In this document: piece after piece, positions 8,556 through 16,713 of the stretch
Position numbering within the stretch: position 1 is the first letter of the stretch
How the letters are laid out: each line of letters opens with the position of its first letter
Source: Odoribacter sp.
GTDB lineage: Bacteria > Bacteroidota > Bacteroidia > Bacteroidales > Marinifilaceae
DNA: 64,000 bases
Direction: 5' to 3'
NCBI GenBank assembly: GCA_020024465.1
Contig: JAHHTT010000002.1
Location: 102,337 to 166,336 of the forward strand
Position numbers and translations under genes: made by a program
The notes under the pieces: model-generated
Database searches by the model: none
Told to the model about the DNA's origin: nothing
The model's input: only the letters and a program-made list of their open reading frames with translations

Positions 8556-9154
8556 GCCGTTTCCTTGAAAAGTGTCCCGTCGATAAGGTATTCCCAATTA
8601 TTCTTGTGGCTCTCGTCCGTGAAATATTCCTCGCTCTCGCAATACTCGCAATCGTCTCGGCACGAGCGGAAGAAGTTTTCCAGACAGTCATGCATGAGTT
8701 CCTTGAAATTCCTGCTGTCGGGCGAGCGCATGAAGTCCATGAAGGGCTGCAAGATGATTTCGTCCGACACAACGCCCGTGAAGGGACATTCGCAAGTGAC
8801 GGAGATACGGCTCCTGCGTCTTTTCTTGCGGTCTTTCGTCCAATAGACCTTGGGCTTGTACAACTCCGCATGGAAGTTGTTATAGAGGTAAGCCAGCAAG
8901 CGGACGCCCGAAAGTTCCTCCGTGTCCGTCTCGTGCTTGGTATAGAAACGGTAATAGTATGTACAACTGTCGTAACGGTAATTGGTGCAGGCAATGCGGA
9001 AAAGATTGCAGAAGGCTTCGAGCGTGTCGCAGTTCTCGGAAGCATACGGGTAATCGTTTCCCTTGGCAAGCCAGTCGGTATAGGCTCTCTGACGGACTTC
9101 GTCCTCCAGTTCCGCAATGCCGAATAGTGTATAGGTTCTCTGTACGGTTCGCAT
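8552..9154 (-). CDS. Unknown ICE accessory protein (200 aa)
   Basis: No family is recognised. The protein is soluble-looking and rich in Tyr, Asp, Glu and Cys. It has a paired Cys motif near the end (CRDDCEYCESEEYF), a possible metal site, and another Cys pair around VTCECPF. It begins with MRTVQRTYTLFGIAELEDEVR. It lies downstream of the parB-like gene on the same strand, separated from it by a double hairpin, and is coupled to the small gene that follows. Confidence 0.65.
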   Translation of the reverse strand: MRTVQRTYTLFGIAELEDEVRQRAYTDWLAKGNDYPYASENCDTLEAFCNLFRIACTNYRYDSCTYYYRFYTKHETDTEELSGVRLLAYLYNNFHAELYKPKVYWTKDRKKRRRSRISVTCECPFTGVVSDEIILQPFMDFMRSPDSRNFKELMHDCLENFFRSCRDDCEYCESEEYFTDESHKNNWEYLIDGTLFKETA

Positions 9155-9192
9155 AAGTTTGAAAATTTGAAAGTTTAAAAATCGGTTCCTTT

Positions 9193-9251
9193 GCTATCTT
9201 TCTTTTTCGCCACGGCTCACGAAAGAAAGTAGCGGGCGGATTTCTCCGCCC
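9193..9251. repeat. Double intercistronic hairpin, copy 3
   Basis: Two adjacent hairpins: GCTATCTTTCTTT pairing with AAAGAAAGTAGC (9193-9233), then GGGCGGA (9234-9240) pairing with TCCGCCC (9245-9251). They sit between the parB-like stop and the next start on the minus strand. The same pair recurs at 11060-11118. Confidence 0.7.
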
Positions 9252-9263
9252 TGCCCTTTGTCC

Positions 9264-10976
9264 TTAGGCTGCAATCTCTTCGGGTTGCGGTTGTTCCTCG
9301 GGTTGCGTTACCTTGCGCTCCCTTGCCCGTTCCTGTACCAAGAGGACGGCTTTCTTTTCCTCGATGCGCTGGTGACGCTTCTCGTACACCCCGTTGTATT
9401 CCCTTTCGATGTTGGCGAGTTCCTCCGGCATGTGCCTGCGTGCGAAGTCAAGCAAGAGGGTCGCCACGGTGTTGTTCCCGCACGCTCCCTTGAAGTTGGC
9501 TACAAGGAAGTCCCTGCGGATGATGGTCTTCATCCTCACGGTGAGGTTTCCGATAATCCCCATCTTGTCCTCGTCCGTGATATACGGCTTGTCTTCCGCA
9601 ATCCCCACGGCTGCGAAGTGTTCCTTCCGGAGCGAGGACAGAAGGAAGAAGTACAACATGGTATCTTCGTCCGCACTGAACTTGCCGCCCGTGATGTCGG
9701 CTTCGAGAATCTGTCTCTTGGTGTCCTCCACCGTGCGTTCGAGTGCGATTTCCTTGTTGCGCTCGTCCTGCTTCTCCAGTTTCTCCACGGGTGAGAGCGG
9801 TGCGGGTGCGGGCGTTCCGTCCGCCGTCCCGGTCTCTGTCACGTTCTCCACGTAACAGAATGTAATCTCCTTCTGCCCGATTTTGGCATAGACGGTGATT
9901 TCCCCCGCTCCGCTCCTGCGGGTGATTTCCTCCTCCTGCTCCATGTAGTCCGCCCATTGCTGCTCGTAGCGGGTACGGGCTTCCCCGTAGCGTTCGGGGT
10001 CGTTGAAATTTTCGGCTTTGGGTTCTTTGGGGCAGTTTGGAAAGGCGGTGTACCTGTCAAGGGTCTCCACCTCGTAGCCCGAAGCGGTTAGCCGTTCTAC
10101 CACCGTCTCGTTGGCGGTGTAGCGGTCACGGCAGAGCGACACCTCCGGCTGGTTCCGCATGATTTGCACGGCTCGCTCCATGAGGAAAGAGGCGTTCATT
10201 TCAGCGAGGCACGTGCGGTTGGCGCAATGCCCGCACCCGCCGTCACGGAACAACAGCAAGTTATTGGTGTTGTGTGCGCACGTGGCGCACTCGGTCTTGT
10301 CGAAGCGGTAGTATTGCAGGTCGGTGGTGAAGTTCTGTTCGATGCGCCTTGCGACATCGGTGGCTTTCAGTCCCCGCCAACTGTTATACGTTCCCTCGTC
10401 CTGCAAATGCTTCTCGTACACTTCCTTTTGAATGTCCTCCCCGTATCGGCAGATTTCAGCCGCCACGCTGATGGTGATTTCATCCGCATCCAAGAGGGCG
10501 GCGATTTCGGGGATAAGGGCGGTGAATTTCAGCCGTGTGCGGATGTAGTTCTCGTTCTTTCCGAAGAGTTGCGCCAAGGTCTGCACGGTGTGGCGTCCGC
10601 TCTCGATAAGCCGCTGATAGGCTGCGGCTTCCTCCACGGGTGTCACGTCCTTGCGCTGCAAGTTCTCGGTAATCGCCATTTCCTCGGCTTCCTCGTCCGA
10701 CAACTCGGTTACGATTGCCGGAATTTCGTCCCTGCCCGCAATGACGGACGCACGGTAACGGCGTTCCCCGAAAACAATCCCGTAACGGTCTGTCCCGCCA
10801 ATGGGTCGCACGGTGATGGGCTGCAACACGCCCTGCCGCTTGATGCTCTCTGCAAGCTCGTAAAGGCTCGTTTCATCGAAGCGTTTGCGTGGGTTGAAAC
10901 CGCTCGGCTGAATGTCTGCCAACGCTACCATCGTGATGTTTCTCTCTGCTGCTGATTGATTTGCTTTTGTCTTCAT
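9264..10976 (-). CDS. ParB/RepB/Spo0J-like DNA-binding protein
   Basis: The 570-residue protein has an N-terminal ParB nuclease-fold domain (ADIQPSGFNPRKRFDE at about residues 21-36, then VFGERRYRASVIAG with the ERRYRA box at about 68-81). A ParB-type HTH follows (TVQTLAQLFGKNENYIRTRL, about residues 131-150). The middle holds two Cys clusters (ECATCAH and CGHCANRTC, about residues 227-260), suggesting a zinc site, and the C-terminal half is charged and unassigned. Such long ParB-like proteins are common in Bacteroidales ICEs; the role may be element stability or regulation rather than chromosome partition, since no ParA is nearby. Double hairpins flank it on both sides. Confidence 0.85.
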   Translation of the reverse strand: MKTKANQSAAERNITMVALADIQPSGFNPRKRFDETSLYELAESIKRQGVLQPITVRPIGGTDRYGIVFGERRYRASVIAGRDEIPAIVTELSDEEAEEMAITENLQRKDVTPVEEAAAYQRLIESGRHTVQTLAQLFGKNENYIRTRLKFTALIPEIAALLDADEITISVAAEICRYGEDIQKEVYEKHLQDEGTYNSWRGLKATDVARRIEQNFTTDLQYYRFDKTECATCAHNTNNLLLFRDGGCGHCANRTCLAEMNASFLMERAVQIMRNQPEVSLCRDRYTANETVVERLTASGYEVETLDRYTAFPNCPKEPKAENFNDPERYGEARTRYEQQWADYMEQEEEITRRSGAGEITVYAKIGQKEITFCYVENVTETGTADGTPAPAPLSPVEKLEKQDERNKEIALERTVEDTKRQILEADITGGKFSADEDTMLYFFLLSSLRKEHFAAVGIAEDKPYITDEDKMGIIGNLTVRMKTIIRRDFLVANFKGACGNNTVATLLLDFARRHMPEELANIEREYNGVYEKRHQRIEEKKAVLLVQERARERKVTQPEEQPQPEEIAA

Positions 10977-11059
10977 AATCCGTTATTTTTAAGTTAATTG
11001 TTTCTAATTGTTCTTTTTGATTTTTGACAAACCGTCCCGTTCGGGCAATCGGTTTCTTT

Positions 11060-11118
11060 GCTATCTTTCTTTCCCCGCTCCGGCTCACGAAAGAAAGTAG
11101 CGGGCGGAAAATCCGCCC
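11060..11118. repeat. Double intercistronic hairpin, copy 4
   Basis: GCTATCTTTCTTT (11060-11072) pairs with AAAGAAAGTAGC (11090-11101); GGGCGGA (11102-11108) pairs with TCCGCCC (11112-11118). Nearly identical to copy 3, between the DUF1273 gene and the parB-like gene. Confidence 0.7.
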
Positions 11119-11125
11119 TTGCGGG

Positions 11126-11674
11126 CTACCTGCGGTTATAGCATACGTTCGCGAACTTCTTCTTTTGCTCTACCGCCCGTTTGAGGGTGTAGAACGTACC
11201 GCCCACGGCTACCGCATCGTAATAGACCATCAGAAAAGCGGAGTTTTCCAAAAGGTAGTCGTTACGGCGTAAGAAACAGCCCTCGGTATATCCGTCCTGC
11301 AAGGTTACCACTTCATCGGCTTGCGCCAAAATGGTGTCATAACGCCGCTTGTCGGCTTGGGTGTACCGTTCGGCTTGTCCCTTGAAGGGGACAACGCATT
11401 TCAGCCGGATATGCGGGTATTCCTTTTTGAGGTTCAAGACTTCCTCTGCTGCGATAAGGTCGAAGCCCTCGCACATTCCCGACAAAAAGGTGTCGTAGCC
11501 TTTTTTGATGCAATAACTCTCGATGGCTACAAATGTATCGAACGCCACCTCCCTGAAGAGTTTCTCACGGTCTGCCGTGAACTTGGCTATACGGTTGGTG
11601 CGGTGTCCCGAAAAGGCTACCGTCTTTTCCTTGCTAACGGGTGTTCCGTTTTCTGTCAATGTCCTTGTTTCCAT
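11126..11674 (-). CDS. SLOG/DUF1273 family protein
   Basis: A 182-residue protein of the DUF1273/YpsA-like SLOG group, a Rossmann-type fold thought to bind nucleotide-like ligands. The motifs visible are VAFSGHRTNRI (about residues 18-28), FLSGMCEGFDLIAAE (about 65-79, the Gly-rich SLOG turn) and the C-terminal GGTFYTLKRAVEQ. The start is ATG at 11674; the longer upstream frame reads through the neighbouring membrane gene and is unlikely. The small membrane-protein gene ends 11 bases upstream, so both probably share a transcript. Confidence 0.8.
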   Translation of the reverse strand: METRTLTENGTPVSKEKTVAFSGHRTNRIAKFTADREKLFREVAFDTFVAIESYCIKKGYDTFLSGMCEGFDLIAAEEVLNLKKEYPHIRLKCVVPFKGQAERYTQADKRRYDTILAQADEVVTLQDGYTEGCFLRRNDYLLENSAFLMVYYDAVAVGGTFYTLKRAVEQKKKFANVCYNRR

Positions 11675-11685
11675 ATCGGTAAATA

Positions 11686-11895
11686 TTAGAATATTAAAAG
11701 AATGATTATCAGTACGAACACGAAGCCGACAAACAGCCGCCACGCAAGGGCGAAAACAAGCCGTGCCACGAAGTAAAACAGAGCCACGACAAGCGACAAG
11801 GCGAAAAACCGCCCTGCGGCGGTGGTGAGGAAATAAACCACCGAAGCCCAAAGGATTAAGCGATATATCAGTTTGTAAACGGGTGTCGTTTTCAT
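11686..11895 (-). CDS. Small hydrophobic membrane protein (69 aa)
   Basis: After a short basic start (MKTTPVYKLIYR), almost the whole chain is hydrophobic, enough for two helices (about residues 12-35 and 38-66). No family recognised. It sits 11 bases upstream of the DUF1273 gene and follows a GGGCGGA hairpin, as do other genes of this block. Confidence 0.6.
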   Translation of the reverse strand: MKTTPVYKLIYRLILWASVVYFLTTAAGRFFALSLVVALFYFVARLVFALAWRLFVGFVFVLIIILLIF

Positions 11896-11911
11896 GTTCT
11901 TGGGTATTGTC

Positions 11912-11929
11912 GGGCGGATTGCTCCACCC
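11912..11929. repeat. Intercistronic GGGCGGA hairpin, copy 5
   Basis: GGGCGGA (11912-11918) pairs with TCCACCC (11923-11929, one G-T pair) between the membrane-protein gene and the 216-residue gene. It is the second half of the double hairpin seen at 9234 and 11102. Confidence 0.6.
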
Positions 11930-11937
11930 GTGGTTCT

Positions 11938-12588
11938 TTAACAGTTCCCTTTCGGGATATAGCGGTTATCGGCTATCAGCCGGAAAGTGTCATAATCAGC
12001 CGTTCCCCGATAACTTAGGGACAGTTCAAAAGAGAGGTGTCCTTCCTCTATGTAGAACGTGAAGCGCAAGCCGTTGCGGGTTATCGTCCCTTTTGAACGG
12101 TTTCTCCCTTCCCATCTTACGGGTTCGTTCTCGATACTTTTCAAGAAGTCGGCTACTTTTTTCGAGTTCTCCGCATTTTCCTGCTCCACCTGCCTGTATA
12201 TCTGCGTGCAGTAGTTTATCCAATCGTTTATTTTCTTGGCGGTGAACACGCCGATATTGCACGGTTTTTCATATTGGTTACCCGCCCTTTCGATGTCGTA
12301 GCGGTTGACATACTCAAAATGCTCCATGTCGGTGGCTATCCTGTATTTGTTCTCTTTGTTTATCTTGTACACATGGAAACGGATGCCGTTGTACGTGAAC
12401 TCTATGCGCACGCCGTAAAATGCGGGGTATTCACCGCTTACCACGTGGTAGCCGTATTCCGCTTGGGGTATGTACTTCCTTACCTCCTGCATGAGTGGAG
12501 ACAGTTCTTTTTTTGCCTGTTCCACCTTCTCGGTAAACATAGCTTTTATGTTTAACCCGTTAAATTCCTTTTCCGATAATGTTTTCAT
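11938..12588 (-). CDS. Unknown ICE accessory protein (216 aa)
   Basis: No family recognised. It is a soluble, mixed alpha/beta protein starting MKTLSEKEFNGLNIKAMF. A charged helical segment lies at about residues 15-40, then beta-rich repeats (YGVRIEFTYNGIRFHVYKI and NGLRFTFYIEEGHLSFELSL) that resemble each other, as if a domain were duplicated. It lies between the ArdC-like gene and the small membrane protein, each separated by GC hairpins, on the same strand. Confidence 0.6.
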   Translation of the reverse strand: MKTLSEKEFNGLNIKAMFTEKVEQAKKELSPLMQEVRKYIPQAEYGYHVVSGEYPAFYGVRIEFTYNGIRFHVYKINKENKYRIATDMEHFEYVNRYDIERAGNQYEKPCNIGVFTAKKINDWINYCTQIYRQVEQENAENSKKVADFLKSIENEPVRWEGRNRSKGTITRNGLRFTFYIEEGHLSFELSLSYRGTADYDTFRLIADNRYIPKGNC

Positions 12589-12606
12589 CGTCTTATGTCT
12601 TTAGTG

Positions 12607-12624
12607 GGGCGGACTGCTCCGCCC
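12607..12624. repeat. Intercistronic GGGCGGA hairpin, copy 6
   Basis: GGGCGGA (12607-12613) pairs perfectly with TCCGCCC (12618-12624) between the ArdC-like gene and the 216-residue gene. Confidence 0.65.
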
Positions 12625-12658
12625 GTTGGTTTATACTCTTGTTCCTTTGCTGTCCCGC

Positions 12659-13633
12659 TTAGGCTGCTGCGGGTTCGTTTATCGGTTCGGTTACCTTGTC
12701 GGCAATCATCTTCGCCGCCTTGTTCACGTCCCCCAATATCTCCACCAAAAAGGCGGGTTCTTCCCTTAGCTTGGTGAGCCAGTGTTTCAGATAGGCGGCG
12801 TTGTTCTCCTGCGGTGCGGCTGCGTAGCCGAAGAACGCACCGCAAAGGGCTGCGGTAAGTTCGGCGACAAGTTCCTCACGGGCATAGAGCGCATCCCCGA
12901 AGAAGCTGCCGAACGTGCGGTTCAGCCGTTGGGGGCTTCCCGTGCTGTGCGCCATCTCGTGCAGAAGTGTGCCGTAATATTCCGCTCCCTGCGGGAACTG
13001 CTCACGCTGCGGGCAAACGATATGGTCGGAAGAGGGCGAATAGTAGGCACTGTCCGAATACTGCACCTTGATAGGGCAATACCAATTTTGCAGATAGACA
13101 AGCTCGTCCAACGCCTCGTAAATCATCCCGTCCGAATAGTCTTCGGGTTGCTCCCCCTTTTTCATACGCTCGTAGCGTTCGGGCTGCTTTTCGGCAAAAT
13201 CGGTCTGGTCGATGTTGAAGACATTGTAATACTTCATCTGCGGGATGACCTTGTAATTTTCCTGCTCGGTTGCGGGCAGCTTGCGGTATTCCTCGTACTT
13301 GATTGTCTTTTTCGTTTCCTTGTGTACCACGAACTTAAACCAATAATAGACGGGAAACGAGCGTGCGCCCTTGCAAACACTTAAATCCTCTTCCTTCGCT
13401 TGGTTGAACGTGAGGAACACGGGCAAAGTGAATTTCATAAACTCGGTGTAGAACAATAACATCAAGACATTTCCGCCGTTATAGACCGTCCCTCTGATGT
13501 TGCGGGGCAAACCTTGTTCAAGGCTCGCAATCCACGGTTTTTGCCAATCCGTTTTCAAGCACTCGATTTTCTTGATTAACAAATCGGTGAACATCGGTGC
13601 AATCTTTTCGATAGTGTTGTTCGTTGTTGCCAT
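12659..13633 (-). CDS. ArdC-like antirestriction protein with zincin domain
   Basis: The 324-residue product fits the ArdC family: an N-terminal ssDNA-binding domain (WQKPWIASLEQGLPRNIRGT at about residues 30-49, then YNGGNVLMLL) followed by a metallopeptidase-like domain with the HExxH motif in LLHEMAHSTG (about residues 225-234) and the downstream acidic helix YAREELVAELTAALCG. ArdC proteins bind incoming single strands during conjugation and protect them from host restriction. It is the first gene of the minus-strand accessory block, so its upstream region (13634 onward) should hold the promoter. Confidence 0.85.
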   Translation of the reverse strand: MATTNNTIEKIAPMFTDLLIKKIECLKTDWQKPWIASLEQGLPRNIRGTVYNGGNVLMLLFYTEFMKFTLPVFLTFNQAKEEDLSVCKGARSFPVYYWFKFVVHKETKKTIKYEEYRKLPATEQENYKVIPQMKYYNVFNIDQTDFAEKQPERYERMKKGEQPEDYSDGMIYEALDELVYLQNWYCPIKVQYSDSAYYSPSSDHIVCPQREQFPQGAEYYGTLLHEMAHSTGSPQRLNRTFGSFFGDALYAREELVAELTAALCGAFFGYAAAPQENNAAYLKHWLTKLREEPAFLVEILGDVNKAAKMIADKVTEPINEPAAA

Positions 13634-14053
13634 AACTCACAAATTTTAATCGTTATTACTCTGTTTTCATCGCTTGTCGCCCCAACCAATTTTTTTCCCT
13701 TGGCTGATTGGGAAGAACATTGACCATCATTGATAGCGGAAAAGGTGAATTGCAACCATCTGAAAAAATGGTAAATACTACCCGCAGGGTGGAGATTTGG
13801 CATTTTTTGCGGATTTGCTTTCACCTCCGCCTACCTTCGTCAATGTTTTTCCAATCAGCTTAGGGAAAAATGCCCTGTCAGTCTATTCCATTCAATGGTA
13901 AGTTACTTGCCGGGTGCGGGAAAAAGAAGCCTTCCGGAGAGCCGGGAACGCCCGTTTCCCAAGGCAAGGAGATACGGGCGGGAGAAGTATATGGGAGGAC
14001 GGTCAGCTTCCGGCTGCCGGACAAACGCCGGGGAACTCTTTCGGGCGGCACGG
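13634..14053. other. Intergenic region upstream of ArdC-like gene
   Basis: No supported gene. The first ~230 bases are AT-richer and probably carry the promoter of the minus-strand block. The rest is GC-rich; open frames on both strands there reflect base composition and show no protein features. It runs into the first copy of the long direct repeat at about 14054. Confidence 0.45.
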
Positions 14054-14405
14054 ACGGACGTGTTCCGTTTGTCCTTCCGCCCCGATGTCCGGCTTCGGCC
14101 ATGCAGCCTGCCGGAATGGTCGGAAACGGACGCCGGGACGGGACAGCCCGTGCGCCAAGGTGTAAGCGCAAGACTGTGAAAGCCCTTTCACCCACGTTAG
14201 GGATTGCAGGGGAAAGCCCACAGCATAGCGAGGACTTGCAGCAGAAAGCCCGACCCGAAGGGGAACGCCCAAACAACCACCCGCAGAACTGCTTTTAAGC
14301 ATACCTTGAAAAAAGGAAGACCGAATATTCCGAAGTTTTGCCCTTATGATATATATTTGTAATTGAGCGAAGATAATAGCGGAAAATGTAGATAATTACA
14401 TGTTA
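14054..14405 (+). repeat. Long direct repeat, copy 1 (about 350 bp)
   Basis: The sequence from ACGGACGTGTTCC to TAATTACATGTTA recurs at 18682-19035 in the same orientation, with only about 20 differences by eye. The first 250 bases are GC-rich and the last 100 AT-rich. Each copy ends at the start of a cassette group, so it could act as leader/promoter and as a recombination target. Confidence 0.9.
14352..14359 (+). promoter_or_regulatory. Candidate -7 element TATATTTG
   Basis: Matches the Bacteroidales -7 consensus TAnnTTTG, 41 bases before the SMI1/KNR4 start, and is kept in the second repeat copy. No good -33 TTTG is seen at the usual spacing. Confidence 0.4.
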
Positions 14406-15038
14406 GTGATTATGAATCAAAAAAAGGAAATATTAGAAAAATTGGCTTTCATAAGACGCCATAAAGAATTTGCATCTTTTGGAGTAAAGGAACAAGAGGT
14501 ATCTTATAATCCTTGTCTATCTGAAGAAGATATTAAGGAGTTTGAGCATAAACATTGTATAACTCTTCCTGATGATTACAGAACTTTTATTTCTGAAATA
14601 GGAAATGGAGGTTTTGGACCGGGATATGGATTATTGCCTCTTGATAAAGCTATTGTTGATTTCAAATTAAGAGACAAACCTAATATTTCCTTGAATGAAA
14701 AATTCCCATATCAAGATAGTTGGAATGAAGAATGGATAACCTCCTTTAATTGGAACGAGGGATACCCGGAAACGGAAATTGTTAATGCGTATATTAGTAC
14801 CGCACATATTGCAGGCTGTCTGCAAATAAGTCATTTCGGACATGGATGTACATTTCTATTGGTGGTGAATGGAAATGAAAAAGGACATATTTGGTTTGAT
14901 GGACGAGCTGATTATAGTGGACTTGTACCGAAATTAAAAGATGGGCAAAGAATATCATTTATAGAATGGTATGTAACCTTTCTTGATATGGAAATTGAGA
15001 ACATAAATGAATCACTAACAAACAGCACTACCGCTTAA
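14400..15038 (+). CDS. SMI1/KNR4 family protein (probable immunity protein)
   Basis: The 212-residue protein shows the SMI1/KNR4 (SUKH) core: ITLPDDYRTFISEIGNGGFG (about residues 55-74) followed by GYGLLPLDKAI, and the later HGCTFLLVVNGNEKGHIWFD. SUKH proteins are very often immunity proteins against polymorphic or contact-delivered toxins. No toxin gene is adjacent, so this would be an orphan immunity gene. The start is ATG 14400 just after the long repeat; ATG 14412 is also possible. The last seven codons and stop lie inside the short cassette repeat (15016-15060). Confidence 0.85.
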   Translation: MLVIMNQKKEILEKLAFIRRHKEFASFGVKEQEVSYNPCLSEEDIKEFEHKHCITLPDDYRTFISEIGNGGFGPGYGLLPLDKAIVDFKLRDKPNISLNEKFPYQDSWNEEWITSFNWNEGYPETEIVNAYISTAHIAGCLQISHFGHGCTFLLVVNGNEKGHIWFDGRADYSGLVPKLKDGQRISFIEWYVTFLDMEIENINESLTNSTTA

Positions 15039-15060
15039 AGCAGAACGCTGACAAACATTA
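15016..15060 (+). repeat. Short cassette repeat, copy A
   Basis: TAACAAACAGC, then a near-palindromic CGCTTAAAGC, then GAACGCTG and ACAAACATTA. Similar sequences follow two other genes (copies B and C) and the first lipoprotein gene (copy D). Copy A overlaps the 3' end of the SMI1/KNR4 gene. Confidence 0.7.
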
Positions 15061-15083
15061 GCAACCCTGTAAATACAAATTAT

Positions 15084-16007
15084 ATGTTCATTGAAAAATT
15101 AAATCAATATACAGAAGAACAGATTATCGGATTAAAGAATGAAGATAATAAGTTGCGATTGTTGATAGAAGAACAACCTGACATAGAGAAATTGAAACTT
15201 CTAAAAGAAGCTATAATCAATGAAACGACAGAAGTAACATTGGTAATGCGTTCAAATAACAACAATCTGATTGCTTTCTCCTATTTTGAATGTATAAGTG
15301 ACAATATAATAGGAGTTGAATCGTATAATTACACCGAGAATATTCTGAAAACAATTGAAGGAATTTCAATATTCAGAAATTTGAGGAGTATAGTTATTGA
15401 TGCACTATATGATAATAAACTCTGTATTGACGAACTTGTTTCATTGGAGAAACTGGAAGAACTCTGTATGAGTTTTTATCCTATAACGAAATATCAATAT
15501 CCTACATTGAACAAGCTGAACAGACTGAAACGATTAAAAATAAAAGGGTTAGATTCGAACATGTTGTCCTGCTTACCAAACTTGGAAACATTAACTTGTT
15601 TTAATTTAAAGGATGGGACACATTTAGGTATTAAGGCACCAAATTTAAGAAGCATAGATATATACCGTTCTCCGAAAATATTGAATCTTAATTTTTTATT
15701 GGACTTGAAAGAACTAAGATCTATTGGTTTAGACGGACTTAGCAATGTTGAAGAAATGCCGGATTTAAGCAGCCTTCATTCTTTAACCGGTATGTCTCTT
15801 GCCAATATGAAACGGTTACAAAGTTTTCCTTTATATCACGAGAATTTAAAAAACTTACTATTACAATTGCCTTTTGATGTATTGGATAATATAATTCCTG
15901 AAAATCTTCCTAACCTCAAGCATATAAGTGTAAATTTGGGAAGTGATAAAAAAAACGGAATGGTATTAGATAGATTCAAGGGTATTTGTGAAGTTGGTAT
16001 ATGGTAA
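15084..16007 (+). CDS. Leucine-rich-repeat-like protein
   Basis: The 307-residue protein has no signal peptide. From about residue 95 it shows irregular leucine-rich repeats (FRNLRSIVIDAL, LEKLEELCMSF, LNRLKRLKIKGL, LPNLETLTCFNL, APNLRSIDIYR, LKELRSIGLDGL, LHSLTGMSLANM, LPNLKHISVNLG), spaced about 20-24 residues. The N-terminal ~90 residues are helical and unassigned. Given its place between other cassette genes and short repeats on both sides, an immunity or toxin-neutralising role is plausible but inferred. Base composition is very AT-rich compared with the ICE backbone. Confidence 0.75.
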   Translation: MFIEKLNQYTEEQIIGLKNEDNKLRLLIEEQPDIEKLKLLKEAIINETTEVTLVMRSNNNNLIAFSYFECISDNIIGVESYNYTENILKTIEGISIFRNLRSIVIDALYDNKLCIDELVSLEKLEELCMSFYPITKYQYPTLNKLNRLKRLKIKGLDSNMLSCLPNLETLTCFNLKDGTHLGIKAPNLRSIDIYRSPKILNLNFLLDLKELRSIGLDGLSNVEEMPDLSSLHSLTGMSLANMKRLQSFPLYHENLKNLLLQLPFDVLDNIIPENLPNLKHISVNLGSDKKNGMVLDRFKGICEVGIW

Positions 16008-16021
16008 AAAAACAAGATTGC

Positions 16022-16066
16022 TGACAAACAGATGAAACATTTAAAGCGGAACGCTACAAAACATTA
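16022..16066 (+). repeat. Short cassette repeat, copy B
   Basis: TGACAAACAG, then TTTAAAGCGGAACGCTAC and AAAACATTA, aligning with copy A end to end. It starts 14 bases after the leucine-rich gene stop and ends 14 bases before the next start. Confidence 0.7.
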
Positions 16067-16080
16067 TAACCAATCATATC

Positions 16081-16629
16081 ATGATAACGCTATATAAACA
16101 AATTGAAACAAAAGGTCTATACTACAAGGAAATGTGGTATGAAAATGCCGATAAGGTTCTAATTGAGCATTCTGGAAAAGTTGGATATGTTGGAACTATT
16201 GCGAAAACAAGTATGACAGAGAAAGAAGCAGCTATACGTTTACAGGATTTTAGTAATGTATGTGCGAGTGAAGGATATACAAAGTTGTCCGAAAATCAAT
16301 TATGTACGATAGTAGTTCAATATCTATTGAAAAGCAAGGATGGAAACAAACGGGATAAATGGTTAAAAGACAAAGTTTCAGAGTATCTAAAAGAACATTT
16401 GGGCTGGCGAGGTATAGGTGTAGTCGAAAGTTTTGCAATAGATAACGGCAAATTGAATATTTATTGTATAGTCGTGGAGGAAGAACGGGCTGTATCCGCA
16501 ATCAAATCATGCCTTAAAACATATCGGCTGGATTTGACACATGCGATTATCGCCGCCCGAAACTGGGATGATGAAGGCTTTAGGGTGAAATACTCTTATA
16601 AGCCTATTAATGATTTTTCGGTGATATGA
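16081..16629 (+). CDS. Unknown cassette protein (182 aa)
   Basis: No family recognised. It is a soluble protein with MITLYKQIETKGLYYKEMWY at the start, a helical middle (DGNKRDKWLKDKVSEYLKEHLG) and a beta-rich end with two ferredoxin-like strands (LNIYCIVVEEERAVSAIKSC, FRVKYSYKPI). Size, solubility and AT-rich composition resemble the neighbouring immunity-like genes. Short cassette repeats lie immediately before and after it, so it is a self-contained cassette. Confidence 0.65.
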   Translation: MITLYKQIETKGLYYKEMWYENADKVLIEHSGKVGYVGTIAKTSMTEKEAAIRLQDFSNVCASEGYTKLSENQLCTIVVQYLLKSKDGNKRDKWLKDKVSEYLKEHLGWRGIGVVESFAIDNGKLNIYCIVVEEERAVSAIKSCLKTYRLDLTHAIIAARNWDDEGFRVKYSYKPINDFSVI

Positions 16630-16636
16630 TTGATTA

Positions 16637-16683
16637 TAACAAACAGCAAGCCGACTGAACAAGCGGAAGGTTGCCGAACATTA
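16637..16683 (+). repeat. Short cassette repeat, copy C
   Basis: TAACAAACAGCAAGCCGACT, then AAGCGGAAGGTTGCC and GAACATTA. It aligns with copies A, B and D. It argues that the KAP NTPase gene starts after it, not at the upstream TTG at 16630. Confidence 0.6.
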
Positions 16684-16713
16684 CGACTCTTTTCCGTAAC
16701 TTTGAAACCTCTA

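Noticed and set aside
9258..10955. Large plus-strand frames opposite the ParB-like gene
   Set aside because: Antisense shadows; the minus-strand frame has ParB motifs throughout.
13870..14302. Several overlapping frames in and before the first long repeat (and the same at 18471-18937)
   Set aside because: They change between the two repeat copies through small indels, which a coding sequence would not tolerate, and translate to low-information GC-rich peptides.
16630..16713. Earlier start of the KAP NTPase at TTG 16630
   Set aside because: The segment is the short cassette repeat, seen also after other genes, and is not part of the protein.
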